In this document: piece after piece, positions 51,512 through 62,713 of the stretch
Position numbering within the stretch: the stretch's first letter is position 1
How the letters are laid out: each line of letters begins with the position of its first letter
NCBI GenBank assembly: GCA_013398055.1
Contig: VZRS01009566.1
Span: forward strand, 266,829 to 330,828
Direction: 5' to 3'
DNA from: Ifrita kowaldi
Taxonomy: Eukaryota; Chordata; Aves; Passeriformes; Cinclosomatidae
DNA length: 64,000 nucleotides
Position numbers and translations under genes: made by a program
Notes under the pieces: model-generated
What the model was told of the DNA's origin: nothing
Seen by the model: the letters and a program-made list of their open reading frames with translations, nothing else
Database searches by the model: none

Positions 51512-52345
51512 GTACTTGTCATACGGTATTCATCAACTTTGCTTTTTGATTTGGAAATAAATACTCAGTTTATCACTTTCTTTCACACCAAAAAGGAAGC
51601 CCAAGAGTCCATCCCACTAACATAGTGGCTGATGTGTTGGCTTTTAATGGGAAGTGGCACTCTAAGTATCTAATCACTCTATTTATAGAATTTAAACCCC
51701 TAAACTACTTTGGAACATTCATATATTTTACCTACTGCTAAGCTGGCAAATATTATTTAACTAGAAGTCTAATCTAGATAACAGCTTTTAAATCCATTGA
51801 AGCCAAGATGCGTCAGAATAATAATTATACAACTACACCAATAGTTGTGCCTAATTCCTAATTTTACAGTGCTGCAACTCTCCAGCAGTACATAACAGAA
51901 ATGCATGTATGTACACATGTAACAGAGAAGGAGCAAACCTGTGTTGTGGATGGACTTACGTCTGCTGTTCTCATGCTCAGTGATTAGGTTTATATTAAAA
52001 ATAGTATCAGCAGAGAACTGCTGTGGGAAGAGAAGCACAAAATGCTGCTCAAGAATATCTGAAATCAGATGTCACAAAGTGACACTTTTGATTGCTAGGG
52101 CTGCTTGTGCTTCTGTTAGTCATGGCTTCTCCAGCCACTCCCGGAGCATGATGATGAGGTCTAATGGGGAAGCTGCTTAACAGTCACAAAAACTGTTACA
52201 CCTTGTCTGCTGCACTGGACAATTTGTCCTTGGAGCTCAGAAAGACAGGAGGCAGCCATGGGGGGCTGAGGGGTTAAAGGCAGCTGGTGATTTAATGTCT
52301 GAGTTAGACTTTAAGAAACAGTATGTTTCACATTGCAAGTAATTG

Positions 52346-52351
52346 TTTATT
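52346..52351 (-). terminator. TBC1D30: Candidate proximal TBC1D30 polyadenylation signal
   Basis: AATAAA on the - strand about 250 bases past the stop codon. The downstream region is not clearly GT-rich, so use is doubtful. Confidence 0.3.
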
Positions 52352-52597
52352 TTACACAGGACCATCAGAATCAACAATAGGGTGCCAGAGTGCATCTTCA
52401 CTAGTCTATCCCATAACAATACGGAAGTACAATTTTCAAAGACACAAATTTATATATCTGGTAACCACTTCTGTCCCTGTTACTTAATTAGCAATTAGAA
52501 ATGCTTTGGGACACACATACACATGCACACATTAAAAAAAAAAAGGCAATACAAATTCTTTTGTTGCTGTCAGAAATAGTAAGTACCAGGTAGCACA

Positions 52598-53379
52598 TCA
52601 TCGTTTCCTGGTGCCACTGTTGCCACTGGCAGATTTATTGAAACTTCTGCTCATTTGTGGGAAGTGTACAGTTGGCGTTCTTTCAGTGGGGCCATATAGG
52701 CCTAGATTCCTGGCTGTAGCTGACTTTCGAAGAGGCTTGACGCTGGGAAAAGGATTGAAGACTTGTGGCTTTGGGTTCCCAGGCTGGGGAGATTTAGCCA
52801 GGTTTCCACTGTCTCTGGATGAAGTGGAAGACTCTGATAAACGTGGCTGGCTGGACTGATGGGATGTTGACTCCACATCGGTTTGGGTATCGGAGGTGAG
52901 TTCCAGTGCTTCCAGTTTTAGCTGAACCACGGACATGTTTGTACTGCTGTCCATAGAGACTGGCTCAGATGACTGCTGGTCAGCCTTCCGAGTAGTCCTG
53001 TCATCCAAACCACCTCCTTCTCTTTCTCCAAAGTCAGAATGTTTGGAAGCCTCCTCCTTTGCACTAGGACTGTTTGATTTACAGCTCTCACTCTGCTCAT
53101 CTATCAGTCCTACGGTATCCCCGTAGCCCAGCTGGCCTTTGGCCCTAGCAATGTTCTTCCGATGAACTCGTATATGAGTGCGCCACGGAGAGTTCAGTTT
53201 TGTTTTAAGATCTTCTTGAGGAATGGGAGACATCTTCCCCGTAGCATGGCTTGGGATGTGAATAACAGCATTTTTGAGAGACCTGTTATTCAATTTCATC
53301 TTCTTTCCTAAAAGGAGGTGGTTTATCACTGGGGAATGGTTTACCTGAGAAGGGAGGAGGCTGGTAACTGGCCCCTTGT
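52598..53379 (-). CDS. TBC1D30: TBC1D30 terminal coding exon
   Basis: TBC1D30 is a Rab GTPase-activating protein of the TBC family, reported to act on Rab8 and to affect ciliogenesis. This 782 bp exon encodes its last 260 residues and ends in TGA at 52598-52600. The acceptor is CTTTCTTTCAG ending at 53380; the opening AC completes a GAC (Asp) codon from the previous exon. Visible landmarks are KGPVTSLLPSQV, VINHLLLGKKMK, NAVIHIPSHATGK, DLKTKLNSPWRTHIRVHRKN and GDTVGLIDEQ. A Ser/Thr/Gln-rich low-complexity linker follows, then VKPLRKSATARNLGLYGPTE, RTPTVHFPQMSRSFNK and the basic end GTRKR. Both ends match TBC1D30 as I remember it; the middle linker differs much more. An ATG at 53329 is internal, not the start. 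Confidence 0.95.
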
Positions 53380-54946
53380 CTGAAAGAAAGCATTTAAAAG
53401 AAACACAGTATTATTAAAGAACAAAACAAATTAATGTTCTAAGGATCCACCACCAAATTTGATACGGTTCTTGAGGTACAGCAAAGGTTTGTAGGTCTGA
53501 ATGTATTTTTAAAAAAACGACCCCAACTTAAAAATCATCACTGATTTTCACTTATGTCTTAAGAGTTGAACACAAAGCTGCACTTTCTATGTAAGGATTT
53601 TCTGTCCTCCCTCACTGCTTTGCACCTCTGGGTAAGTCCTGAGCCAGGAATACCATGAAAATAAATCATTTTAAAAAATAGCTTCTTGATTTTTGGAATT
53701 GCACTAAAACTGGTAATTTAACATTAACATTGGCTTCTGATCTTTCCCCTCTCCTTCATTTCTCTTCCCACAGCAAGAGGCAATTCTGTCTCCATATGAG
53801 GTCAGGCACACATGAGGCTTGTGTGACTGGAAAATGGAAAAGGAATTAAAATACTTTTGATGGACAAACCACATCTTATCAAGCCAGAGGAGTAGACCCA
53901 GAATTAGTGATTAGATGACAGTTCGATTAAATGACAAACCCAGCCCTGCATCATGATTAGTAAGATTAGAAAGATCTGTCTTTGGAAGGTAGGGGTTGGC
54001 ATCCTTGGGAATCAACATTTCACTGTTCGCACTGTTTCTGCCGGCTACAGCCTTTGTTCAATGCAAATACTTCACTAATATTTTTTTAAAAATTCCTTCT
54101 AAATCATGTAAATGAAAAATTGCAGCTCCATGTATTCCAACACTCGTGCTAGCACAAGTTTAGACAATCTAGAAGAGAAATAAAAACTCTCCACAGCGAC
54201 CCACTTGCATGGTTCAATGCTGATTTAGAAAGATGACACCTAAGTGGGGAGGAATGAGCAGGGTGGGCTGTGTTCAGCTTGTACACCCAGTAAAACCTTC
54301 AGCTGTGCATTTTATTCCAACCCCTGCACTGCTGAGTCTGACAATTAGGGAGATGTACTCCGTAACATGGATTGTTAAATAAGGGACTGAGGTCCAGCTC
54401 AGTCCTCACAACAGTATCCTTATGGCTAGGGAAACTGCCACCCACAATGGAACATCTAAGCTGGTTTCTTCAGTTGCATAATTTGCCATGCCCAGTAGAA
54501 TTCAGAGAAGTTTGGATAACACAGGCCAGCTGGCAATCCACCTGCCACATGATCTGAAGCATCCTCATCTCTGCATTCACTTTTTCCAGTGCATTAGTAT
54601 GTCAATTCCAAGAATGCCAAAGATTTAAAGTTTTTAATCAGAGAGATCAACACAATGCACCCAGATAGCAAAGCCATTTTTAAATACCATTGTTTACTTG
54701 GTCCCTGGGACCTAAGAAATCCCCAGGGTCATCATCTTCAGATCCTGACAAAAGAAGAAAAAATATCACCACCTTGTTTTCTGTCTGCGGGAAGTGGTAC
54801 CCACTTTACTACTAAAGTTATGTATTCCATCAGTCTTTCTTGTTTTGTCTGTTTGGTTAAATGTAAAAGAACATCATTTGCCCAGCCTCCATTGATGAAG
54901 TTAGTTTGTAATAAATCAGGAAATGAAGCATGTTTTGATGTGTTAC
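53380..54946 (-). other. TBC1D30: TBC1D30 last intron
   Basis: A 1.57 kb intron with donor GTAACA at 54946 and acceptor TTTCTTTCAG at 53380. The reading frame of the preceding exon stays open for about 66 codons past the donor (to 54738). No repeat was recognised. Confidence 0.85.
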
Positions 54947-55153
54947 CTGCTCTGATATACACATGGTGAACCTGCTGTTGCTGCTTCTTCTTTATCCTGG
55001 AATATTGCTTTTTCAGTGCATTAATATCAGTGGTCATACGCTCCATCATCATGCTGTTAAAAGCAGTGTGATAGTCACTTCTGCAAGAGTCTATTGCTCC
55101 TGGACTTAATTCTGCAATGTTACTGGAACCAAGACTTTGTTCTTCATTCTGAT
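54947..55153 (-). CDS. TBC1D30: TBC1D30 coding exon with predicted coiled coil
   Basis: A 207 bp exon after the acceptor CCTTCTACAG. It reads QNEEQSLGSSNIAELSPGA, then SCRSDYHTAFNSMMMER, then MTTDINALKKQYSRIKKKQ, a run of four Gln, and VHHVYIRA. The heptad-like, charged segment from about MMMERMT to KKKQQQQ looks like a short coiled coil, known in this part of the protein and possibly used for partner binding. Phase is 1 at both ends: AT completes a GAT (Asp) codon at the start, and the final G starts the GAC completed by the terminal exon. Confidence 0.95.
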
Positions 55154-56768
55154 CTGTAGAAGGAGGGAATAAAGTGGAGATGAGGAATAAATTGGCTTAC
55201 TCAAAAGTTCTGCAGATTATTTCCAAGGGAAGTCCGTGTCTGATTCCTATCATCTTGTTTAACTGTAGTCTTTAATTAAAAATTTATTATAATATATATA
55301 TTTAACTAAGCTGTGCTATTTACAATAAGAAGTATTGTAAATAGCACTACTACTTAAGGATAGCAAGGGTTTGAGGGGAGGTTAAAGAGTACAAAAGTCA
55401 ATTAACATGGCAATGCAAATTATAAGAAGAGTTCTTCAAATGTCCAAAAGTACATCAAGCAACCACTGAAGTAATTCAATAACAGATTATTAAAGATACT
55501 CTGTTGTCATAGACGCCAACAAAGCAAGTTACAAAATACATTACAGTCCAGCAGGCATGAGATTAAACAACCAACCTAGTGCTACCAGCAAGAAGCATCA
55601 AGAAACAGAACACCAAGGGAGAAAGCTGCTAGTAGCAACAAAAGGGTTAGGCACAGAGCATCTGAGGATCAGACAACTTGAGAGTGTCTCTGATCAACAG
55701 CTGCAGAGCAACAGCAGCAGGGCAATTTATTTTCACAGCTGTTTCTGATGCACCACCAACCTGGCACTCCAGGGTCAGGAGGATAATTCTTTTTCAAGGA
55801 ATGTTTATTTGTCTTTGGCTTAGTTTACAACAGCAGTTTGATGTTCTGACTAAGTGCTAGTTTGAAGCAGCAGGTAGAGAATCCCTCAGGAAGGGAAAAA
55901 CAAAACACCACAGCAATCGAGAGGAAAATTGCAGCTTGTAGGCCTCGGCAAAACCGAGACACAAGAATGATGAAGCGTAAACAGCAACTGCTACATCAGT
56001 CTGGGGGTTTTTTGAGGGTAAATGTGGAGGTGAGTTGGGGATAAATAAAAATGGCCTCTCTCAAGATACTATGAAATCACTGTTGATCCAGTACCATTTC
56101 ATAAAGGCTGCTGCAAGTTAACAAACATTCTTTGCTTTTCTTGTATGGATCAGCATTTTGTACTGCTTATAGAGAATTTGCACTGGTGTACATACAATTC
56201 TGTCAAGAAATTTTCAGTGTGGAAGGATTTGAAAAATAGTGACATTTTGTCAGAACACCCCAAACCTTATCAATTTTTTCTTAAATATATCCAAAACATA
56301 CAACAATCTGAAGGTTTGGCCAAAAGGGCAGTGAAATCACTTGCAGAATTCACTCACTGCTGATAGGTTCCAGTATTTGCCATGCATATTCTAATAAAGG
56401 TCAAGATCATTTATTAAAGGTACACCCTTCAGAAAATGCTGACTACTTAACAGCTGACTCAGAAATATGCATGGATTTAGGGTGGACTCTTTTTGTGTGT
56501 GGGCAACACTATGGGGTTGTTTTGTTAACCATTACTGTAGCCAAATCCTTAACTCACACCATCATTTACTGTACACCTACGGCCTTCCAACCCAGCTTTG
56601 AAGACATCTTTATGGAGTACAGAGCAAGTCCTTTGGTACCTGCTGTAACCTCTATGTGCATAGAAAACACATTTTCCATTGCAGCTTCCACAGACAGAGC
56701 TGCAGACAATTTCTGCAAGGTCGTAGAGATTTAACTATGTTTTCCAAAATTAAAAAAATCACTTTTAC
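55154..56768 (-). other. TBC1D30: TBC1D30 intron
   Basis: A 1.6 kb AT-rich intron (donor GTAAAA at 56768, acceptor CTACAG at 55154). Open frames on the + strand at 55557-56734 are antisense to the gene, short and without signatures. Confidence 0.85.
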
Positions 56769-56908
56769 CTTTCATCTGTTTTTGGTATTTTTGGAGCTCT
56801 GGTGCCAAAAACCCACTTAACGGTCCAAGACAACCAATTGCATTAGCAATTGAGTCTTCATCATCTAAGTCATTCTCTTCATCACTGTCTCTGGTTCTGC
56901 CTAACCTT
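56769..56908 (-). CDS. TBC1D30: TBC1D30 coding exon with acidic cluster
   Basis: A 140 bp exon after the acceptor TCTTTTGACAG. It opens with A, completing a GGA (Gly) codon, then reads RLGRTRDSDEENDLDDEDS, IANAIGCLGPLSGFLAPELQ and KYQKQMK. The RDSDEENDLDDED acidic stretch contains Ser in a casein-kinase-2-like context. The GCLGP..GFLAPELQKYQKQ segment is strongly characteristic of TBC1D30. It ends with one base (G) before donor GTAAAA. An open frame extends upstream through the acceptor, giving a false ATG. Confidence 0.94.
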
Positions 56909-57081
56909 CTGTCAAAAGAGAACATAAAAGAAGTAAAAAAGATACATTCTTAAACGTGAACATTACAGAGCATTTTTATCTTTTTTAGAAGCATACAAGG
57001 CAGGATTCCAGCTGCCTTTTCACCATCTGTGGAGGGTAAACAATTACCCTATACACTATATGCAGTGCATTCCAAACTTAC
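56909..57081 (-). other. TBC1D30: TBC1D30 short intron
   Basis: A 173 bp intron with donor GTAAGT at 57081 and acceptor TTGACAG at 56909. Nothing else is seen. Confidence 0.9.
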
Positions 57082-57194
57082 CCTGAAAATGAAGTTGATT
57101 TTACTGCTGCAGGGAACGGAGTAATATTGTACGTGTATTTCTCCCTTAATTCTGCCAGTTGTGGGAAAGGAAACTGAGCCATGGTGTAAACAGT
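57082..57194 (-). CDS. TBC1D30: TBC1D30 coding exon just after the TBC domain
   Basis: A 113 bp exon whose acceptor is CCCCCCTAG on the - strand. It starts in phase 0 with TVYTMAQFPFPQLAELREKY, then TYNITPFPAAVKSTSFS, and ends with GG before GTAAGT; the next exon supplies the A of GGA. The PFPQLAELREKYTYNITPFP run is diagnostic for TBC1D30 and marks the C-terminal edge of the Rab-GAP catalytic region. The internal ATG in VYTMAQ could be mistaken for a start. Confidence 0.95.
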
Positions 57195-60100
57195 CTAGGG
57201 GGGGAAAAAAAAGGAAACTTTAAAAATTTTTGCTTTAATTAGCAGTCTCACAAAAGATTTTTCCGTGAACAGACTTCCAGTCTTGCAGGATTAAAGGCTG
57301 CACATTCTTATGCTGTAAGAAAATGGTCTAGTTTTATGATTCAGTAAGTATTTCCTGTAAGAAAAATAAAGACTGACTCGCTAGAAAAATACACAGTTCA
57401 GTTAAAAAAACAAAGAGGAACTGATAACATGAGCTGTAAGATCCTTTTCAACTCCTATACCCATTTAATAATTATTGTCAACCCCTCCCTGCCAGTACAC
57501 CGGAAATCTTCCTCCAATTATTATTTCATTTACATGAATGCATCATTTAGGACCTGAGGATCTTTCCAGAAGACCTATGTTTTTGTTCAAGTATTCAACA
57601 AAGTATTAGCACTAGCAGAGATAGGAGGGGGCAGATCCTCATTGATGTGGACTGTTAGCTGATTCATTATTTTACCTGAGAAGCTCAAGAGCTTGTGTGA
57701 AGGAAATCACGCCAACACAAAAATTATAGCTAAAGAGGAAGGATCCAACATTATCCAAGTTTTCTTCCCTCAGTTTCTAGTTTTGATTGCTGGTTGGTTT
57801 TGAGGGCAGTGGTGGGGTAAAGGTAGTTGTTTTTCTAAAACAAGGTAATCAAAATGCGAATAGATATTCTCGACTCAGAGTTAAAGAAGATACATAGTTG
57901 CAAATGCATTTCCTTTCAGCACTACTTTTGCTGTAAGTTACCAGCCAACCTGGCATAAAGATGCATCATGTTCATTGCAATGTCACAGCTGATTTGTTCC
58001 TACTTACTTTAGTTGCCTTTTTTTTCCCTGCTTTTTTTCACTATTCAGAACTTTCAAATAACTGCCAAATAATTCATTGGGAGTCTCAATGTCAGAAGAA
58101 AAAAAAACAAAACCAAAAATATAATTTCCCATTTCTCTGAAATATTAAACCTTTTCCACACCCTGAAAATTAAGTATCTTTTGAAAGACAGCAACATAAA
58201 ATTTTCTCATTAGCTGTGACAGTAAATCTTCACTTACATATTTCTTTCCTGTGCTATTAAGCCAGCGACATTTTCATCCAAAGGCAAATGACCTCAATTA
58301 AGATGAAAGGAAATTCTGAACAGTTTCTACATGATCCATTCTTGAATCATGCCTTGTCTATGCTAAATACTCTAAGGAAAATTGCAAACATGCATTCAGT
58401 ACTAGACATTTCCTGACTTAAGGAGGAAAAAGTTTCCCTAATGGCACTGCTGTAAGCACTGAGGAGCAGGAGGGACACTCCTGTCTGAATCAGAGACAGG
58501 GCAATAGTGCACCTCAACAGGCTTCTGTGTAAGAACGCTTTTACAGTTCGAGCCATGCACAGACTCTAAGGAAGAAGCCTCCAAAAATCCAGAGCATGAA
58601 CTAAAGTTTTGCCACTCCATTAAACTACAGTGCTACTGTGAAAGAAAAATATTCTCTAGGGCCTCAACAGTGATTTCCCATCAGTCTAACGGACAAAGGA
58701 GTTTTATGGTCTGGAGAAAGACCCACCTCCAGCCCAACACATCTGCCTGCTTGTTTGATCTCCACCATACTCTCCTGCTAGGGTTTCTTTTTCATACGTT
58801 TCAACCTCTCTGGAGGTTTGTCTGGAATTTATTTCTACTGTTTATGTCAATGTCCTTCTCAGGTAACTTGTTCCATATGCTAGTTACCCTTTAAGTGAAA
58901 CAGTCGACTCCGAGTCCTCCATCTACTCCTTGCACCGACTGCTTCAGATTACGCTTTTAGCTTTTGCCTGTCTCCGATCTGTGTCTCTTCCACATCTTCT
59001 ACAATTTCTTTCATTTAGCATACATATTTTTAGCTTAATTATTGTTACCAGGCTGTAGGACTCGCTTACCACCTGGCTAAGAGATCCACAAAACAAATTT
59101 TATGCTAGTGCAAGTTCCACTGAAAATTAAAAAAAAATATTGTCAACCGACACCTGTGATATCCTCCCAGCAACACTTCAGAGTCAAAGCACTCCTTTTC
59201 TAGTTTTTACACTGCTTTGGATGCCATTTGGTTAATTCTGGGGAACTGTCCCAGACGGAAATAGCTTACACACACAAAGCACGATGCAGCCAAACTTAGC
59301 ATCTTATCTATGGCCATAAGTGACAGATCCTGGGAACGAGAAAAGAGACAAGGAAAAAACCCCTCTATTCTCACCTTAAATCATCTGACAATCCTTTACC
59401 TTACCCTAAAAAAGCAAAGCCATCTGCACCCTCAGCAGAACACCATATGGGAGGTGATGGGCTGTGGCTTCCCATTTTGCAGACAACTTACCAAACACAC
59501 TTATCTCAATAGCTGCTCCTCACTGGTTTAAGGCTCTTCTTTCTTTTCACTTAGACTAAGAACACAGAACAAAAAGCAAAAGCAAAAACAAACCCAAAAG
59601 AAAACAGACAAAGTGCTACTCAAGTAGAAAGTTAACAGCAAATACCATTAAATCAGAGTAACTGCCTAGGGAGTAGTCCCAAATGCTAGAGCACCTCAGA
59701 AAGATTAATCCCTGTTCTCCTCCATTCCAGTAAATACAAAGGGATACCTCTCCTCCAGTTGGCTTCTCATCTCCTCTGTGCTGCAATGTTTCTGGGTGTA
59801 CAAACTGAATTAGTTCAGCCGCTTATAAAAATGCTCGCTTTCTGAGAAGGCATGAAAGCACAGATTCAGTCTAGCACACTTAGTTTAGAGTATCTGCAGA
59901 CACCTGGTGTACAGCCTTCTGTCTCCATACTGGAGCCAATACATACCCAGCCTAGAATCTGATGTGTACAGCACTTACCCTTTATTCACCCAAACTGTTC
60001 AATCTGAAAAAGGAGGAAACTGTAGGCTGGCTTGCTCCTCCAATGCCTCCATGCTGTCCTCAGTAAAACATTAAGAACTCTTGCCACACAAGGGCCAAAT

Positions 60101-62607
60101 CTGCAAAATCTGTAAGGCTTCCATCCCAACTATAGGTACTGTCTGCATGGGAGGGATAAAATTACAGCAACTATACATGCTGGTGGAGAGAATAAGGACA
60201 TGAGTCCCCTGTTCTACTTTAGACATATGCTCTGTCAACACTTCACTTGAAGGACCAGCTGTACCTTCCTCCTCTAACTCCCAAAAGAAACAAGGCTCTT
60301 AGAGCACAATTTGTTTTCCAGTGGTTGAGAAGTGTCTGTTACTCTGGCGTAAGTGACCCTGGACAAGTAGTTTAGATGCAAATACAAGTGTTACACAAGT
60401 CTAAAGAGAAGTGAGATGATTGCCGCCAGCAAACTCTATTGAAATGTGTAGAGAAGGCAGAGTTGGATATTAGTCCTTTCCCACAGTAGGATACTAACCC
60501 TTGGGCCATCTTGTAAAAAGTATTATATGTAAATTCATCATTCTGATTTTTATTAGTAGAAAAGAAAGAAAAATTGAAAACAAAGCATCTCCAGATGACT
60601 CCTCTGAAAAAGCTTAAAGCAGTTAAAAAACCAGCATGTTCAAGCAGCCTAGATCTTTTCATTAATGCTCTCTTGTAGTGCTTTATTCTTTCCACTTAGG
60701 GAAAGTGGACTCATTACTTAGGGTAAAGAGGGTCTAGAGTAAAGACCTCAGAGATGGCTACACTGCCAGTGCCTGCCTTTGACTTGAAGAATGTTATGCA
60801 AACTATATTGTGGTTTCTTCAACTGAGAGGACGCACGTAAACCAGATACACTGCTCCTCCATACACTATTAAACCTGTCACATTCTCCACATCAATGGCA
60901 ATGCCATCCTACCTTAACACTCCTGTCAGTGCAACAAAATACCCACATACACTATGAACACACATATGTATTGTGCCAAACACTCATTTTTTGTGGAAGC
61001 ACAAAAAAAANCTTCAACTGAGAGTACGCACGTAAACCAGATACACTGCTCCTCCATACACTATTAAACCTGTCACATTCTCCACATCAATGGCAATGCC
61101 ATCCTACCTTAACACTCCTGTCAGTGCAACAAAATACCCACATACACTATGAACACACATATGTATTGTGCCAAACACTCATTTTTTGTGGAAGCACAAA
61201 AAAAAAATGTAATTTGCTAGTATTTGTAATTGCAACAGTTAAGAAACAAAAAAATCCTTCCATCCCTCCAACCAGTAAGTTACCCATGCCTTATCTTCTA
61301 TTACATACAGTAGCAAAGAAAGAAATCAACAGAGTCATGAAAGACCACCTCAGCTTTCCCAAAATTATTCTTATTCAAAAATGCCACATCTTGATTTTGT
61401 ACTGCACTGGAGACCAGGAACTGAGACATAATGAGAAGATGTCAGCTTGTGCTGCCCTCCTTACACATCCTCAGTATCTGAACTGTTTTGTGAGGAACCT
61501 CAACACATTTTTAAAAAGCATGTGAGTACCTTTGACCAGCTGCATTTCCATTTTTGAAGCAAAACAATGCCACAACACTCACTCCTCCCATTCCTAGAGC
61601 TTCCTCATCAGACAAAATAACAATGACCAAAATAATAAAACTGAAAACAATCCTTTACTTCAGGGCAGTACTTTACCAGACTAGGTAAGTGTATTTTGAT
61701 ACTTCCAACAATAGATAATAGAAGTCAACAATTCTATTCCCTGCTAACAACCGTTATTAAACTTGTGTAGCTTCATAGACTGACTTTTTTCCTTCCCCTA
61801 AGGCAGGTACAAAGTTTCAGGTGAATTATGTTCTCTGTACTTGCACTCATTTAATCACTATGCTCTAACTCATCAAAAGGAAAGTTCCAGAACCGTAGCA
61901 CGAAGTCCTTATAAAACATCTAAGTAGACAACATCTTAAAGAAAAAATTATCTCAAGAATAAGTGTAACTTTAAATAAATAAATTGTATCTGTGATACTG
62001 AAGGCCCTTTCCTTTCCCAGAACAATGTGGGTCTTTGTTCTCATACAATGACATATGCTTTAAAAACTCAGGGACTGCCATTACCTACAAATGTCTTTGT
62101 TTACAGTACACTACTGATTGTTCATGGCCGGTTTTTTTTAAACCATAAAGGACTTTTTATACACTTCTCACTTCATAAACTCTTATTTCCCACAGTGTCT
62201 GCAGGATGAAAAGGACACAGTGTAATAAATAACTGACCAAAACATAAAAATAAGGCAAAAGAACCCCCTAAAAATGGTGACAACTAAAAGATTCTACATC
62301 TTACTTGTGTAAATCCAATTGGGCATTGTATCACAAAAGACATTCACCTGTCAACATAGAATCAATTTTTATTAAATGAAGCCTAGTGGTTCTCCATATT
62401 TCATATACAAAATAAGATTCTAGCTCTAACTGCAGGTCATCTACTTGTTTCATTGACATGCTAGCTCAATCCAGTTATCTGAAACTTTTATTCTTGGGAG
62501 AATTTAGGTTTCTGCAGTATCCGAACAAAAATGTAATTTGTTAGAAATCAAGACCTGAAGAAATCAACATAGAAAACACAAAAAATAATTACATCAAAAT
62601 TACTCAC
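57195..62607 (-). other. TBC1D30: TBC1D30 intron (5.4 kb)
   Basis: Intron between two phase-0 boundaries (donor GTGAGT at 62607, acceptor CCTAG at 57195). It holds a near-identical tandem pair around an N at 61011 (listed separately) and a stretch at about 58640-58930 that may be an old repeat. I searched for and did not find an extra exon; the flanking exons are already in phase with each other. Confidence 0.8.
60817..61207. repeat. 194 bp near-perfect tandem pair flanking a single N
   Basis: Copy 1 is 60817-61010 and copy 2 is 61012-61207, separated only by an N at 61011. Both start CTTCAACTGAGAG and end GAAGCACA plus an A run (8 versus 10 A). Apart from the A-run length I see one difference, GAGGACGC versus GAGTACGC. 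The pattern looks like an assembly join where two overlapping contig ends were abutted rather than merged. Confidence 0.92.
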
Positions 62608-62713
62608 CTGCATAAGTTCATTGCTGTCAATCAGACTGTCTTCAAGCATCTCCTGGGTCAGCTTGCCCATAGTACTGTAAAACTCATCTGCAGTTTCACA
62701 GCATTCAATTTGC
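62608..62713 (-). CDS. TBC1D30: TBC1D30 coding exon, C-terminal part of the TBC (Rab-GAP) domain
   Basis: A 106 bp exon, the most upstream one in the window. The acceptor is TTTTGATGTAG; one base (G) completes a split codon, then QIECCETADEFYSTMGKLTQ and EMLEDSLIDSNELMQ follow, ending in phase 0 before donor GTGAGT. The helical, acidic sequence belongs to the last helices of the TBC domain. The catalytic Arg and Gln finger motifs (IxxDxxR and YxQ) lie further upstream, outside the window to the right. All five exons sum to 1348 bases, an exact frame for 448 residues plus stop. Confidence 0.94.

Larger units (their letters stand above)
50786..52597 (-). other. TBC1D30: Probable TBC1D30 3' untranslated region
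   Basis: AT-rich non-coding sequence directly after the TBC1D30 stop. It includes a (TA)n tract at 51495-51511 and an A-run after a short CA-rich stretch at 52513-52544 (+ strand). The extent is inferred from an AATAAA at 50780; a shorter UTR ending near 52330 is the alternative. Confidence 0.4.

Noticed and set aside
52598..53329. Reading the 243-codon - strand ORF as a complete single-exon gene starting at ATG 53329.
   Set aside because: The frame continues upstream to a good acceptor at 53380 and joins in phase with four further TBC1D30 exons, so the ATG is internal.
56471..56734. + strand ORF of 87 codons inside a TBC1D30 intron.
   Set aside because: It is antisense to the gene and intronic, with no signature; chance is the simplest explanation.
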